DNA from: Neonectria sp. B-13
Taxonomy: Eukaryota > Ascomycota > Sordariomycetes > Hypocreales > Nectriaceae
Direction: 5' to 3'
Assembly (NCBI GenBank): GCA_002682825.1
Contig: NOKP01000006.1
Coordinates: forward strand, 992,001 to 1,056,000
DNA: 64,000 nucleotides
The position numbers were made by a program, and so were the translations under genes. Shown here piece by piece: positions 41,401-52,681 of the stretch. The stretch's first letter is position 1, and each line of letters opens with the position of its first letter. Below the pieces are notes generated by a model. That model made no database searches and had not been told where the DNA came from. It saw only the letters and a program-made list of their open reading frames with translations.

Positions 41401-43869
41401 TCTGTCGTTTATACTATACATATCCAGCCAACCCGCCGGATAGTTCGCATTGTGGTGCTACGTCTGAGGTTGTTTTTCATTCCGGGTTATTTAGTGAAAT
41501 CGGCATGAGCGTCATGAGCTCGTGTGTGATGCCGGGTCTTGTTGAAAAGGGGTTGGCTCTTGAGTGAGATGACGGCGGTTCGCTGGTATTACTGTAAGTT
41601 GTCAGTTGGACAGGACACTCACTGACGACATTTGTGACGCCTTGCTCCGCGAAAGGAAAGACGTCCACATGGATGACCGAAAATAGCTAAACCAAAGCAG
41701 GCTAGAGCCCCCCGCTCTCGCATTGTTCGTACGACAATCGGACTTTGAGATCTCATTTGGCAGCTTCCGCGCCGTTTCGGTGATGGAGCGCCACGACCCT
41801 AACACCGCAGTGGATAAACTTCCGATATGAGGGGCAATGAGGGGCAACTTGTAGTGCTAACTTGAGGATCAACACGCAGTCGGCTTGAAAATTTCGTTAA
41901 GAATTCGTGAAAATTTCGATTGATGGAGTCGATTAGATTTTTCATGTGTGAGAATAATCATTCCTCATCTCACTATGGCCAGAAAGTGGCTCAGGCATTG
42001 TCGAGAAGCCGAGTACAGCGATAACCGAGGTGGGCAAACGCCGGTGGAATCTTGCAGCATCTTTGTGCGATACATGATCTGCGGCTGGTCTTGTGGGACG
42101 CGACCGACAAAGTCGACCGACTACGAGTACCACTTGACGGGTTTGACGACTTGCCTCATTCCGCAAGAGAATCAGGACAGTACCTACCACCGTTACAAGA
42201 CAGCAGCAAACAATCTGGATCAGGGGAAGCAGATAAAAGCCTGCTTCTACCTATTTGTAACTTCTACAGCAGAAACATACGCGGATGGAACGCTCTGCGT
42301 GCACTGGTGTCGGGTTACCCAGATGGCCTCATGTCTCATTCCCCAAGCACTGTCCAAGGTCGCCGTCGAAGAGGTATTGGTCTGGCGGGCAAGCCAATGG
42401 CACGCTTGGCGAACTAGCTTAGGCTGGAGGACTCAGCTGACATGGTTTGTTTTGCCACTTGACGCGAACCAACTATCAGTTGTCGAGTTGACGGAGAGTT
42501 GGCAGAAAAACAAAAAAGCCAAGAGAGTGCAGCCATCCGGCAGCTGGCAGAAAAACTCTTCACCGTGCCAGCTGTCAGGCAGAGCCGCGTATCCAGGCCT
42601 AGGTAAGTAAGGGAGTGAAACACAGGAGGGATGGATGGAGCTGAACTCAAGGCGGTGGCCAAAGAAACCCACAACATATGTAGATACACAGGCAGGGCAG
42701 GGTCAGGAAAGATACCGTCATCCCATATAAAAATCAAGGCCGTCATGTCACGAGGCTAAACCATGGATATCATAGATCTCCGTCACAGTGAGGTACTGGA
42801 GAGAAGTGGGGGATAGCCCCGTGGGAGGACATTGGTGGGCGCTGCAAGGCACCTCACACGGAGATGCATGGAGAGCCCTCGACCACGGATTTTGCCCTGT
42901 AAGCGAAGCACTGTAGGCGGAGGTGAAATTTCTTAGTTGAGTGCGCTGCCCGCGCCGCACTGGCCTGGCCATTGGGCTGGCAGCTGGTTCCTTCCGGCTT
43001 GCCAGGTCCAGCGAGTGCCCACTTTCCCTCGTTCCTGCCCAGGCCCTGACCACTCTTACATCAACTCCAGCGGGCCCGCACTTGCAGAAAACCTCTCCTT
43101 CACAAGCACCACAGGCGCATCAACCACCACCAACCCAACTCTCTTCTCTACACCTGCCTTTTTGCGCACCCTTTTGACCTCTTTTTGAGCCTCCTACGAC
43201 CGGCTCCTCTCGGTAAGTGGCCTGGTTACTTACATTGCGCTGCTCGTCTCCATCCCGACCATCCACGCTTCACGGTTCCTCTGCCCATCTCCATCTCCAG
43301 CTCCAGCTCCACCCCGCCGCTCTTGCGCTGCGCTGCCCTCTGCCCTCTGCCTTCAAAATTCACTGCACTGCGTCACCCACCAAACACTGGAAATCTCTGC
43401 ACCCCGCCCCCGCCTACGGCTTCCGCCCACCACTTCCAGCTACCACTTCTAGCTGGTTGCTGGCTGCTGGCAGCGCTGCTCAAAGCAAAGTGGGCACAGA
43501 ACCTCGCAGTCGAAATTCAACCTCACCAGACGGCTTATCGCCAAAAAGCCCTTTTGCTGTTTCCCTGCCCTCAACGTCTTCTGCTTTTTTTTTGCCCCTC
43601 GTCAGCTTCCCCGCACAAGAAAGACTCAAGCAGGCAAGGCATTTGACCTTGGCTTGGTCTAGGCCGCCCCTCATCTCCTGACTCAAGTTACGGGCGGTCT
43701 ATCCCATCGCCCCCTCGCTAATCTTTTGCCTCTATCGGATCTCGGGGATGGGCCCTCGCGCTAGTCCGCGTTTTTATCCTTCAGCCTCCAGAACGAGTGT
43801 TGAATGATTGCTAACCTCTAAGCCAGCATCCACCTTCTCGAAAATCATAACCCACCTCACTCTATCATA
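38483..43869. other. 5.4-kb gene-poor block
   Basis: The longest stretch without a recognised gene. From 38700 to about 42700 it is AT-richer than the flanks. Several frames have protein-like composition (39547-39729, 40055-40321, 41095-41384, 42052-42417), but none continues into a coherent conserved gene. Short direct repeats such as TTATCCAAGCTTTATCCAAGCTT lie near 39300-39325. The final kilobase (42900-43869) is C/T-rich and is probably the GIS2 promoter and long leader. Confidence 0.55.
41095..41384 (+). CDS. Candidate two-exon small ORF, unknown
   Basis: A speculative model: exons 41095-41207 and 41270-41384 joined by a 62-bp intron (donor GTAAGC, acceptor CACAG) would encode 75 residues starting MTSRSGTGESSHDLEAVLQR. 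The joined frame is open and ends in a stop. The upstream frame is also open back to about 41005 with Ser/Thr-rich sequence, so an earlier exon is possible. I know no family for it. It could be a lineage-specific gene, part of a decayed one, or chance. Confidence 0.25.
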
Positions 43870-45117
43870 ATGGACTCTTTCCAGCCTACCGCCAACCGTG
43901 GCGCCTGCTACTCTTGTGAGTCTAGTTCTTTTTATTCTGCCTTGCTTCAGCAGTTTGCCTTTTTCTCGGTGCATTTGTGGCTGCACTTCACCCCGACATT
44001 GATCATACATCGCAATATGTCTTTCCGACATTTTTGCTTTTCAGTGTCTCAAGGGGACCGCTTGTGTCACCTGCTTGGCCTGCGAGAAGTTGCGCTGCGA
44101 GAGACCAGTCAGCGTCAGGATGTGGTGGCCAGACCCATTTGATTTGTCAATTGGGTGCGGTCTGCACATGGCAAGATTGTACCGCTTCGAAATCCAGACC
44201 TGTTTTCTCCTTGTCTGATTTTCGGAACATTCAACTCAACCAATTTCGCATATATCGCTTGATTACCCAAATCAAAGAGACACACTAACATGTGGACAAT
44301 ACAGGCGGCTCTACTGGTCACCAGGCCCGCGACTGCCCTACTAAGGGACCTGCTAAGTGGTACGAATTCTTTGCCCGTTCTATTTGATCATTCATAACTA
44401 ACATTAATTAGCTACAACTGCGGTGGTATGTTCTCTTGTACATCCGATATTGTGATTCGAAACTAACAGCTGTCACTTTGAAGGCGAGGGCCACATGAGT
44501 ATGTTCCATAACTGCACGATTCCTCCAAACAGACATGCTGACCAAAAACAGGCCGTGACTGCTCTGAGCCCATGAAGGACAACAAGTCCTGCTACAAGTG
44601 CGGCCAGGCCGGCCACATCTCTCGTGACTGCCCCATCAACGGCGGCAGCGGCCAGGCTACCGAGTGCTACAAGGTGAGCATTGTCCGGATTCGACTTGTA
44701 AATCGGTTAACTAACAATTCCAGTGCGGCGAGATGGGTCACATTGCCCGCAACTGCACCAAGGCTGGTGCCTTCGGCAACTCCTACGGCGGCGGCGGTGG
44801 CCAGGGTGGCCCCGGCGGCCCCGGCGGCCCCGGCGGCCAGGGCGGCCAGGGCGGCTTCGGTGGTGGCGCTGGCGGTGCTGGCAAGACCTGCTACTCTTGC
44901 GGCGGCTACGGCCACATGTCTCGTATGTCGTGATCCTCATACGTCCGTTGACCTGACTAACATAAAACCAGGCGAGTGCGTTAACGGCATGAAGTGCTAC
45001 AACTGTGGCGAGTCTGGCCACTACTCCCGGGATTGCCCTAAGGAGTCTGCTGGCGGCGAGAAGATCTGCTACAAGTGCCAGCAGGGTGGTCACGTCCAGG
45101 CTCAGTGCCCCAACTAA
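43870..45117 (+). CDS. GIS2: CCHC zinc-knuckle protein (Gis2/CNBP type)
   Basis: Seven exons: 43870-43915, 44305-44359, 44412-44425 (14 nt), 44484-44498 (15 nt), 44552-44673, 44724-44922 and 44972-45117, encoding 198 residues. The product consists of seven CCHC knuckles of form CxxCxxxGHxxxxC: CGSTGHQARDC, CGGEGHMSRDC, CGQAGHISRDC, CGEMGHIARNC, CGGYGHMSREC, CGESGHYSRDC and a final CQQGGHVQAQC. A Gly-rich linker (GGPGGPGGPGGQGGQGG) lies between knuckles four and five. Gis2/CNBP binds G-rich single-stranded nucleic acid and mRNA and influences translation and stress granules. The first intron is 389 bp and the others about 50 bp, and all fall inside knuckles. Because of the micro-exons, an unspliced frame shows only a C-terminal part from 44572. 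A long C/T-rich leader precedes the ATG. Confidence 0.93.
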
Positions 45118-45959
45118 AATGGCGATGAGAGTTCTCTCGGCTCACTGGCCGAGAGGAGGTTGACGTGGCAGCTCCATGATACCCACGGATGAAATTTGGT
45201 TTCCTTTGTGTTTTCCTCGACATTTTCGACAAAAAGTTCATCTCGCAGACGACCTTTACGACCATTAAAAATAGGTGGCTTGCGACTCGCGTTGCTCTGA
45301 TCTCGGCAAGGGCTGCCTACATTCAGTCCCGCGATTGGAACATCTCCGCATTGGATTTCGTCACGTAACGAAAGGCTTCGACGAAGCAGACGGCTCGACT
45401 TTATGGAGAGAGACGGATGGTGACGGTTGATGAGTGACAAGATTAAAGAAAAATCATGGTGTGAGTAACGCTTTGGGTGCCCCCGCGTTTCACCCATCGT
45501 TGCGGCTGGAGAGCAGAAGATGAGAGTAATGGGCTTTGCTCCTTTGGTAGTCAGGACGAGATGAATTGTGTTGATCCCGATGTCGATGGGATTGTGATCC
45601 TGGTGTGAATGATTGCGTGTCTTGGTGTTGTCGACATGTTCCTACGCTGGCTGCGCTGGATGCCTCGCATGGCGTTGGCCAAAATCCTGAGGTGGAAAAG
45701 GGCAGGTGAGGTTTACAGGTCATCGAGTTGTCAGCGGGGTAAACTCGAACAGTTTCGACATTTCTGGGATGCATAAGGTTGGAAGATCTTTGCATACATT
45801 CGACATGGAAAAGGATGTCATTTGGATCACGACATTTGACCAACATCTTTGGAACAGGGCGAAGCGTTAGAAAATGCTTGCTTGAAAGAGCCATGAGCCT
45901 CAAGGGGCCTGACGCAACTAAAATTACAAGATCGAACTCCCACAGCTCTTGGCACGCTT
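45118..45959. other. Tail-to-tail spacer GIS2/ACAD
   Basis: 840 bp holding two 3' UTRs. It contains short overlapping frames without conserved sequence. No gene is seen. Confidence 0.6.
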
Positions 45960-47663
45960 CTACAACATGGACTTGGGGAAGTTCCGCATGGCCTGCCTTA
46001 CGCCCAGGTCCCCCAGAACCTCCTCCGCACCGCCGAGGATCGCATCAAATTTGTACGTCCGGTGGAACATCTCGATGAACTTGCCCATGCCCGTCTGGGT
46101 GAGACCGCGGCCGCCCCAGATTTGAACCGACTCGTCCGCAATCTCGTGAGCAGCACGGGTAGCGCTCATCTTCAACAACCCGATCGGACCCGCGAGATGT
46201 TGGGCTTGCTGCTTATAAGGCATGTGACACATTTGGTAGGTGATGGTTTCGAGCCAGGACTGGTTGGCCTCGATTAAGGCGATCATCTTTGCGAGTCTGG
46301 ATGGTGTTAGTTTGTCTCAGCGTTATGTGCGTTCGAGATTGGGCTTACTTTTGTCGAATGACGGGTTGGTCTATGAGGCGCTTGCCGAACACCAGACGCT
46401 GGTTCGCCCATTTCAAGCATTCCTCAACAATGGTTCTTGATATGCGTGTGCTCCCGCCTGTTCATATGATTAGTCCTGTAATCGGATTTCGTCGATAATG
46501 GGACGACTTACAAACCATGGTCCATCGCTCGTGATTGAAGTTGCTGAGGATGACATGGATGCCCTTGTTCTCCTTGCCAAGTAAGTTTTCAACAGGGACC
46601 TTGACGTTGTCAAATGTTACGTAGGCTGTGCCGGCTGCGGCAGAGTATGATGTCTTGATGGGCTTGGTCTCGACGCCCTCGCCTCGCTCGATGAGGAGTA
46701 CGCTCAGGCCCTTGTCAGTTTGAACGCCCGTCACGAAGTAGTCTGACCAGGACCCGTTGGTGATCCATTTCTTCGTTCCGTTGACGATCTACTCCGAGTT
46801 AGGTCAATCTTCCCAGGGGAACGAGGGTGGCAGCGACTTACGTAGTGTTTTCCGTCGGGGGTCTTCTTCGCGGTGGTGCGGAGGCCTGCAACGTCCGAAC
46901 CCGCGAACGCTTCAGTAATAGCAAGACACAGCTTCTTCTTGCCGCTGAAGACCTCGTCGGCAATCTTCTTCTTCCACCCTTCATCATTGGCAAAGTTCAG
47001 GACCGCCGTCAGCCCAATGGTCATGCCAGCCATGTTGCCGTCCTGGAAGCCTCGTGCCATTGCCCGGGACATCTCTTGTGACACGATCAAGTCATGGAAG
47101 TAGTCAAACTCCTCGCCCTTGACGGCGCCGCCCATGAGCTCCACGCCGTGCAGGTGCTTGCCCGGGCCGATGCGCATGTGCAGGATGCCCAGGCCGCTCA
47201 TGCGGTCGATCATCTCCTGGCTGATATACCGGCCCGTGGCCTCGCACTCCTGCGCCTCGAGGTACAGGTAGCGATCGGTGAAGTCGCGCATGGCACGCTG
47301 CAGCCGCTGGTGGGACTCGGTGTAGTAGGGGCTGCGGAAGGGCGGCGACAGCCACAGCGGCTCGCCGTAGGGCACCTTGCTGAGGTCGCCGGGCTGCGGG
47401 GTGATGACCTCGGGCTTCTCGCCCTCGACGGTGCCGATGGCCAGGTCGGCGTACTTGGTGAGGACCTCGTGACGGTGCAGGTTGTAGAAGGCCGAGGTGG
47501 CGTCCTGGCCGGCGACCTGGCGCAGGACGGACTCGCCGCCGGGGTGAGCATCGACGAAGTCGGTGAGATCGTAGACGGTGCTGTCGATGATGCACCAGAG
47601 CGAGTCCTCGGTGGTGTGGGAACGGACCTCCTCGCGGGAGAAGGCTGTCGCGGGAGGGCTCAT
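45960..47663 (-). CDS. Cytochrome b5-acyl-CoA dehydrogenase fusion
   Basis: Four exons: 46842-47663, 46512-46788, 46349-46457 and 45960-46296, encoding 514 residues. Introns are 52-54 bp with donors GTAAGT, GTAAGT and GTAAGC. Residues 1-80 are a cytochrome b5 domain. DFVDAHPGGESVL gives the first haem ligand (His40) and FYNLHRHEVL the second (His63 or His65). The rest is an acyl-CoA dehydrogenase: helical N-terminal domain, CLAITEAFAGSDVAGLRTTA for the FAD/substrate-binding strand, KKWITNGSWSDYFVTGVQTD, then the C-terminal helical domain with LVFGKRLIDQPVIRQKLAKM and ESVQIWGGRGLTQTGMG. Such fusions are known in fungi and may pass electrons from FAD to haem rather than only to ETF (inference). 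The last three residues, SML, are a weak relaxed match to a peroxisomal targeting tripeptide. No mitochondrial presequence is evident. Confidence 0.93.
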
Positions 47664-48246
47664 GATGAACAGGACAGGGACAAGGACAAGGGGATCTGTA
47701 CAGATAGCAGTGTCACGGTGTAAGTAATCTAGTTCCGTCTATCGATCCAATACCGGTCTGAAGTCACGGGGCCTGTGAGAAGCAAAATAGAGAAAAGAAT
47801 ACAAAGGAGGAGAAGTTTATCTCTGCGGCGACAAAAGGCTTATATCCCAGATACGTGGGCCAGGTTCTAGACTTAATTTCATGGTTGCTGGTCGGCTCTC
47901 AGTGACGTCGGCTTGTCGGGACCTCGGTTTCTCCACAGCGATTTTAGTGTCTGGCGTGAGATGAAATGGCGCCGCGGTGATTGGCGGAAGGCCTGTCTGG
48001 TATATCGCGGGGGGCGGGTGCGGGGGCATGTGATCGAACGACGGGTGGAGGAATCTGGGGCGAGAGGTTTCGGACCTCGCACTTTGAGGATTCACCGTTT
48101 AACCGATCCTCGGCTTGTCAATGTGTACTCCACTATGGCGCTGTTCGAGTCGCGGATGGACCCCAACCTCTTCCTTTCTTACCTTCACAAAACGGCTAGT
48201 GCATAGAGCTACTTGAGGCACCACCCAGCCTTAGGACAAGTCTTGA
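47664..48246. other. ACAD promoter and HET 3' flank
   Basis: About 580 bp between same-strand genes: the start region of the b5-ACAD gene and the 3' end of the HET gene. No gene is recognised. Confidence 0.55.
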
Positions 48247-50548
48247 TCAAGTCAGAACAAACGTCTCTAGCTCCACTCCCCTTTTCCCCAAACTCTCTGG
48301 CGACAATCGTGGATCGGAATTCACCACCCTCCCATCTTGCGTGTTCTTGAAAAAGTCCAGAGACTCAGGGTCATCTCCGGTCAAACTTCGCTCTACTTTG
48401 TCGAGCGGAATCCTCTCCCATTCAGGGAGCGCCTCCATCCTGGGGTCCTCTGGTGTTGGCATGTCAGTGTCGTTGTCGGGATTGAAGTAATAGTTGTAGT
48501 GTCGGAACTCTTGGTCGAAGTGGTCGAAGACTTGAACACGCCACGGAGACGGAAGAGGGCCAAGGAGGGCTTGTGAATCTTGTAAATCGTAGACAAAGCT
48601 ATGGCTTATGAATTGGTAAGTTCCATCGCCCGCGGGACGAAGAATCAAGGGCCTATCACAGCCAAGAATGACGCAGATCACGTCGCCTAGCATGATTAGA
48701 GGTGAATCTACGAGCGAGGTTGGGATCCTTACCAGGTCGGCTTGAAGGTGGACCGAGACCAATACTCCCTCCAGCAGTCTTAAACAGCGAACGGCCTTCG
48801 CATCGCGTGAAAAGAAGACCATCCAGGTAATCGCTCAGATTCAACGCCCTCTTCGGTTGGGTAGCAGTCGAAAATATTTTATTTCGGAAATATCTCTCCG
48901 CTTCCGCCAAACTTGGCCATCCCTCTTCGATCGGATGTCGTTCGCGTATGCAGAACTGCAACAAGGTGATGACATATGCGTCAAGAAGAGAAACCCCTGT
49001 GCGATATTGGGCGCTAAAGAGATCTTTGGGTTCCCATGATCGAATCGACCTAAGTGCCCCGAGGCCGCTGTTAGGAGCCTGCTTACCAACAGATTCGATG
49101 GTGTCGAAACGGACACCCTTGACCATAAGCTTGTTTGGTCGATCGTACCGATATTGAAGTTTTGAACAGCCCGATGCCAACTGATGAGCAGAGTTATGGG
49201 TGTATGGGCTCTCTGGGTAGATATCAGGAACCCAAGAAGGAGCCTCGATAGTGCGTCGCTCTGGAGTGCAGCCGAAGAGTTCCCACCGGCGAATCGTCTC
49301 GATGTTGATGAGAAAAGCGTTCTTGTAAGTTTCCGCAACCGACTGTTTATAGTTGGGCACAGTTGCAGCCTGGAATTTAGGGGGTGTTAATGCCAGTATA
49401 CCATACAACTTGTCATGGGGATCCATGCATGACCGGCTGCCATGTCGCATCAAAAGTTGAGCTAGCGGTCTTTCAATGCCGTTCATGATGGCAGTTCTTG
49501 CATTACTCAAAGAAGCGCGGCCCTTCGGTATGGTCTTCTTATCTAGAATGCACTCAATTGCACGACGGAAAAGCGCCCACGAGATGGTGGCACTGCCGGC
49601 ATGGAGTATCGTCAGACGGTTGGCTAGCACAATCTCTTGCACTGTCCAGACCCGAGTGAACCAAGGTCGGCTTACAAGGTCTTCGATGGCCTCCCACTCC
49701 TCTTCTTTAAACGGGAGGTCAACATCGATATCGAACCAGGTTGGCTCATCGGCATTCGGCGAGGTAATACGAAATCCATCAAGCGTGGTCTCAACCTGGG
49801 CGCCGACACGGGACAACAGCGAAATCGCAACGGAGCTATCATCATCTTCGGATCCTAGCCAGACGACGACACGAGTGGTCAGACTGTACATCTTCGAAAG
49901 GCATTTTACAGCCACAGCCTTTTCGTCGGGATCTTTCTGGTTGATGCAGATAACGTCAACCCAGAGGGTCCGCGGCTTGTCCTCATATCTGAGGTGGCGG
50001 AGAGCTGCGGCAAGATTCTGTCCCAGCTTGAGTGAACCGATAGTTTCCCCAGTGGTAGATTCGACAAAAGCCGGCACAGGGTCGTCTTGCGAGCCCCAGA
50101 CATATGATAGGCAGTCAAATGCTGGTTCACGCGCCCATATCTCGCTGTCTGGTGGGAGGACGTACAAGGAAGGATCCATCTTGGGGTCCGGATGAGTCCA
50201 TGTTGTATGGAACTCATCGCCTTCTTCATCATCGTCGGATGAGTCCTCGGCCATGTTCCTGTTTGGGTCGTCTTCGGGGTCATAGCAGAAGAGATACCTC
50301 CCCTCGGGCGTTTCGAAGACTTCCCAGTCAGGGGCGACGGTCTTCTGTAGCTCTGACCGCGAAAGTCGAGTTTCCGTTTGCTTCTCGGGCTGCACTAAGA
50401 GCACATGCGAGATCCGCATGCGAATTTCGTCACCATACTTGCCAGGAAGCAGGTGTAGGAGGCGAATCTCATCTGGGGAGCTAAGCGAAAGGTGTTTGTA
50501 GGGGCCGATGATATTGGCCCTCGCCATCTGCTGCTGGATTTCATTCAT
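48247..50548 (-). CDS. HET-domain (heterokaryon incompatibility) protein
   Basis: Two exons: 48733-50548 and 48247-48686, encoding 751 residues. The 46-bp intron (donor GTAAGG, acceptor CTAG after CTAATCATG) is needed. Unspliced, the frame runs into unrelated basic sequence and stops, whereas splicing restores GPPSSRPGDVICVILGCDRP, a segment typical of HET proteins. The HET domain starts near residue 144 with FDCLSYVWG, then TLWVDVICINQKDPDEKAVA, MYSLTTRVVVWLG and SRPWFTRVWTVQEIVLA. About 140 residues with an acidic stretch (EDSSDDDEEGDE) precede it. HET proteins control non-self recognition and cell death after hyphal fusion (family knowledge). No ankyrin, WD40 or NACHT module follows, so the C-terminal half is the common HET-only type. 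The ATG at 50546-50548 is the first Met. Confidence 0.88.
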
Positions 50549-52681
50549 TCTCAAGAGTCGGTTGATGAAAGAGACGAATAGGTTCTGACCCAGCGGCCAT
50601 GAGAGCGTTACTCATGCTCAAGTACTGTCTCGTTCATAAGGTGACGAGCAAACCCCGCACTCTGCGGACTCTGCAGGAGCTCTTGATTCTTAAAAGTGCT
50701 GTCAGCACAAGGTAGTTAGTTGCCTAGAGGGCACGAAGGACAGGGATCTTTCAAGCGCGGCGTCTTGGCACTGTGCAAACTAACGACCTCTTCACCATTC
50801 ACGGGACACCACAACAGGGACATTTTCAGGGCGAACGAAAACAAGGCCGTGGAGCCTTGGACACGGCCCGTCCCGAATTATGTAGGGAGCCGGATCTTGA
50901 CCCTTTGTGCGTAGTAAATAAGATAAGCCTGGAAATGGAGGTCACAAGTCCGGCATGTTGTGGAGCTCACCCTACGCCCTGTTGTAGGAAACTTGGGCAA
51001 TTGGGCATGAGAGTGGCCGCCCTGTACTCTTTTACTCACTTGATTGGTTCTCAAAAGAGCTGGAGGATGTAGGAGCACTACTTCAGAAGATGCAGAGTAC
51101 TTCCCTCGCGGTTGAGTTAACTCAGCCTTGCGGTTCAGCGGCGGGGCGGCAGAGAACTAGCATGCCGATCTACATGGTTTTCGTGGATGGTAGCATTAGG
51201 CTGCTCCAATGTACAGAACTAGGCGAGGCCCTACCGCCCTGGATCCTGAAAAGGTATGCATAGCTGCGGCAACGAAAGGTAGGACATGTTCCATCTGGCT
51301 TCGATGAATCTCGGCCGTGAGCGTGCTAGTCCAGTCTCTCTCGAGCCTTGGGTGACATTTACCATGATGAGGCAAATAGAGACCATGAAAACTTACTTTA
51401 ATTGGGGTTGAATCTGATGTTGTGCTCTCCTGCCTGATACCTTGTCGTTGAAGTGTGATGGAGGAACGAGGATGTTCACGAGGCTATGTTTCGTAGGCGA
51501 GTGGGTATCCACACTGTGCTGGACCCCGTCTTCAACCCCGAAAGGTCTCCATAATTGCCTTTATTAACCTCGACTTGCACTTCACATCTCTCGAAATGCG
51601 ACATATCTTGACATCGTCATTTCCAACGGTATTTCGACGGTTCACACTCGCAATGTAAGTCCGGGCACGGTCTGCTTCTTTGCCACTTCCTGCGCCTGCC
51701 GATAAGACAGCCCCGGCCGGCCCGTGACTCCGCTACTCGTGCTGAGTCCCGAGTCTTGTTCAGGGCTCAAAAGGGCCTGGGCCGGTTGGCCTTTGGCAAA
51801 CAGCGCGTCTTCCCTCTCCCCCGTGCTTCCATGAGCGGGTAGCGTGCAGCGGCTATTGGCTTGGCCTACGGTCCTGTTGGTTCTGGTCTCCCTGCCCCAT
51901 CTCGGTTGATGCGAGATGATGTGAGCTGGCGCATGCCTATCACGATGCCTTGCGCTACAAACGAGCCGACGGGCGACGGGGATCTACGAATGCAACGACG
52001 GAGCTATGGAGGCTTCCATCGCTCGCCTCATTCGCTTCCCGCCGAGCCTCCCACGGCCTCAGGTCCTTATCAGCTCCGGCCTAGTGGCGGTTGGCCGATG
52101 ATTCATGCGAATCATGCCGGCTTGGAGCGGCTCGGCCTGACTTTCCCTTGCTTGCCCCTTTTGCCCCGTCCTGCTTTTGACTTCTCTGAAGTTTGGTCGG
52201 GTGGCCCTGACTCGAACTGGCTGGGGCGGGCTTGACTGGCGGCTTACTACGTACCTGGCGGCTTGTCTACTACTAGTAGTAACACCCGTGGACGTCGTCT
52301 TCCGAGTCGCACGCGCACTCTCGGGTGGTTGTCCCCGCGTGATCGTTCCTGTCACGATAGGCATCTCATCCTATCCCGTTTCGAGTTGCCATTACCCCCA
52401 TCGCCTTTAATCTTTCGCCTACTCTCGGGAACTAGTCCAACCTCACACAGCACCCGGTGACCTGCCTTTGCCTGCCTATCAAGCTCCGAAGTCCGAACCT
52501 AACCTTATATCCCCCATCTGCCGGCTCCGTGTTATTCGCTTTGCATTTGCATCCACCCCGCCCCTACAGATTACAGTTATCAACCGGTCCTACAACCCTA
52601 GAAGCACAGATTGCAACTATTCCCAGCCCATCATCTTCAATCGTACACATTTATCTCAGTGCTTCATCGTCGCCCATCAGC
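50549..52681. promoter_or_regulatory. Wide divergent region HET/amine oxidase
   Basis: 2.1 kb between outward-facing genes. It contains a perfect palindrome (TACTACTAGTAGTA, about 52267-52280) similar in wording to the cluster near 1000. Open frames here have no conserved features. Confidence 0.5.

Noticed and set aside
41948..42610. 220-codon frame in the gene-poor block
   Set aside because: No conserved motif, odd composition (many Trp, Cys, Gln), and an overlapping second frame at 42052-42417 looks equally plausible. It is treated as unresolved sequence, not a gene.
48656..48732. Apparent frameshift or early stop in the HET gene
   Set aside because: Explained by a 46-bp intron with good signals that restores the family sequence.
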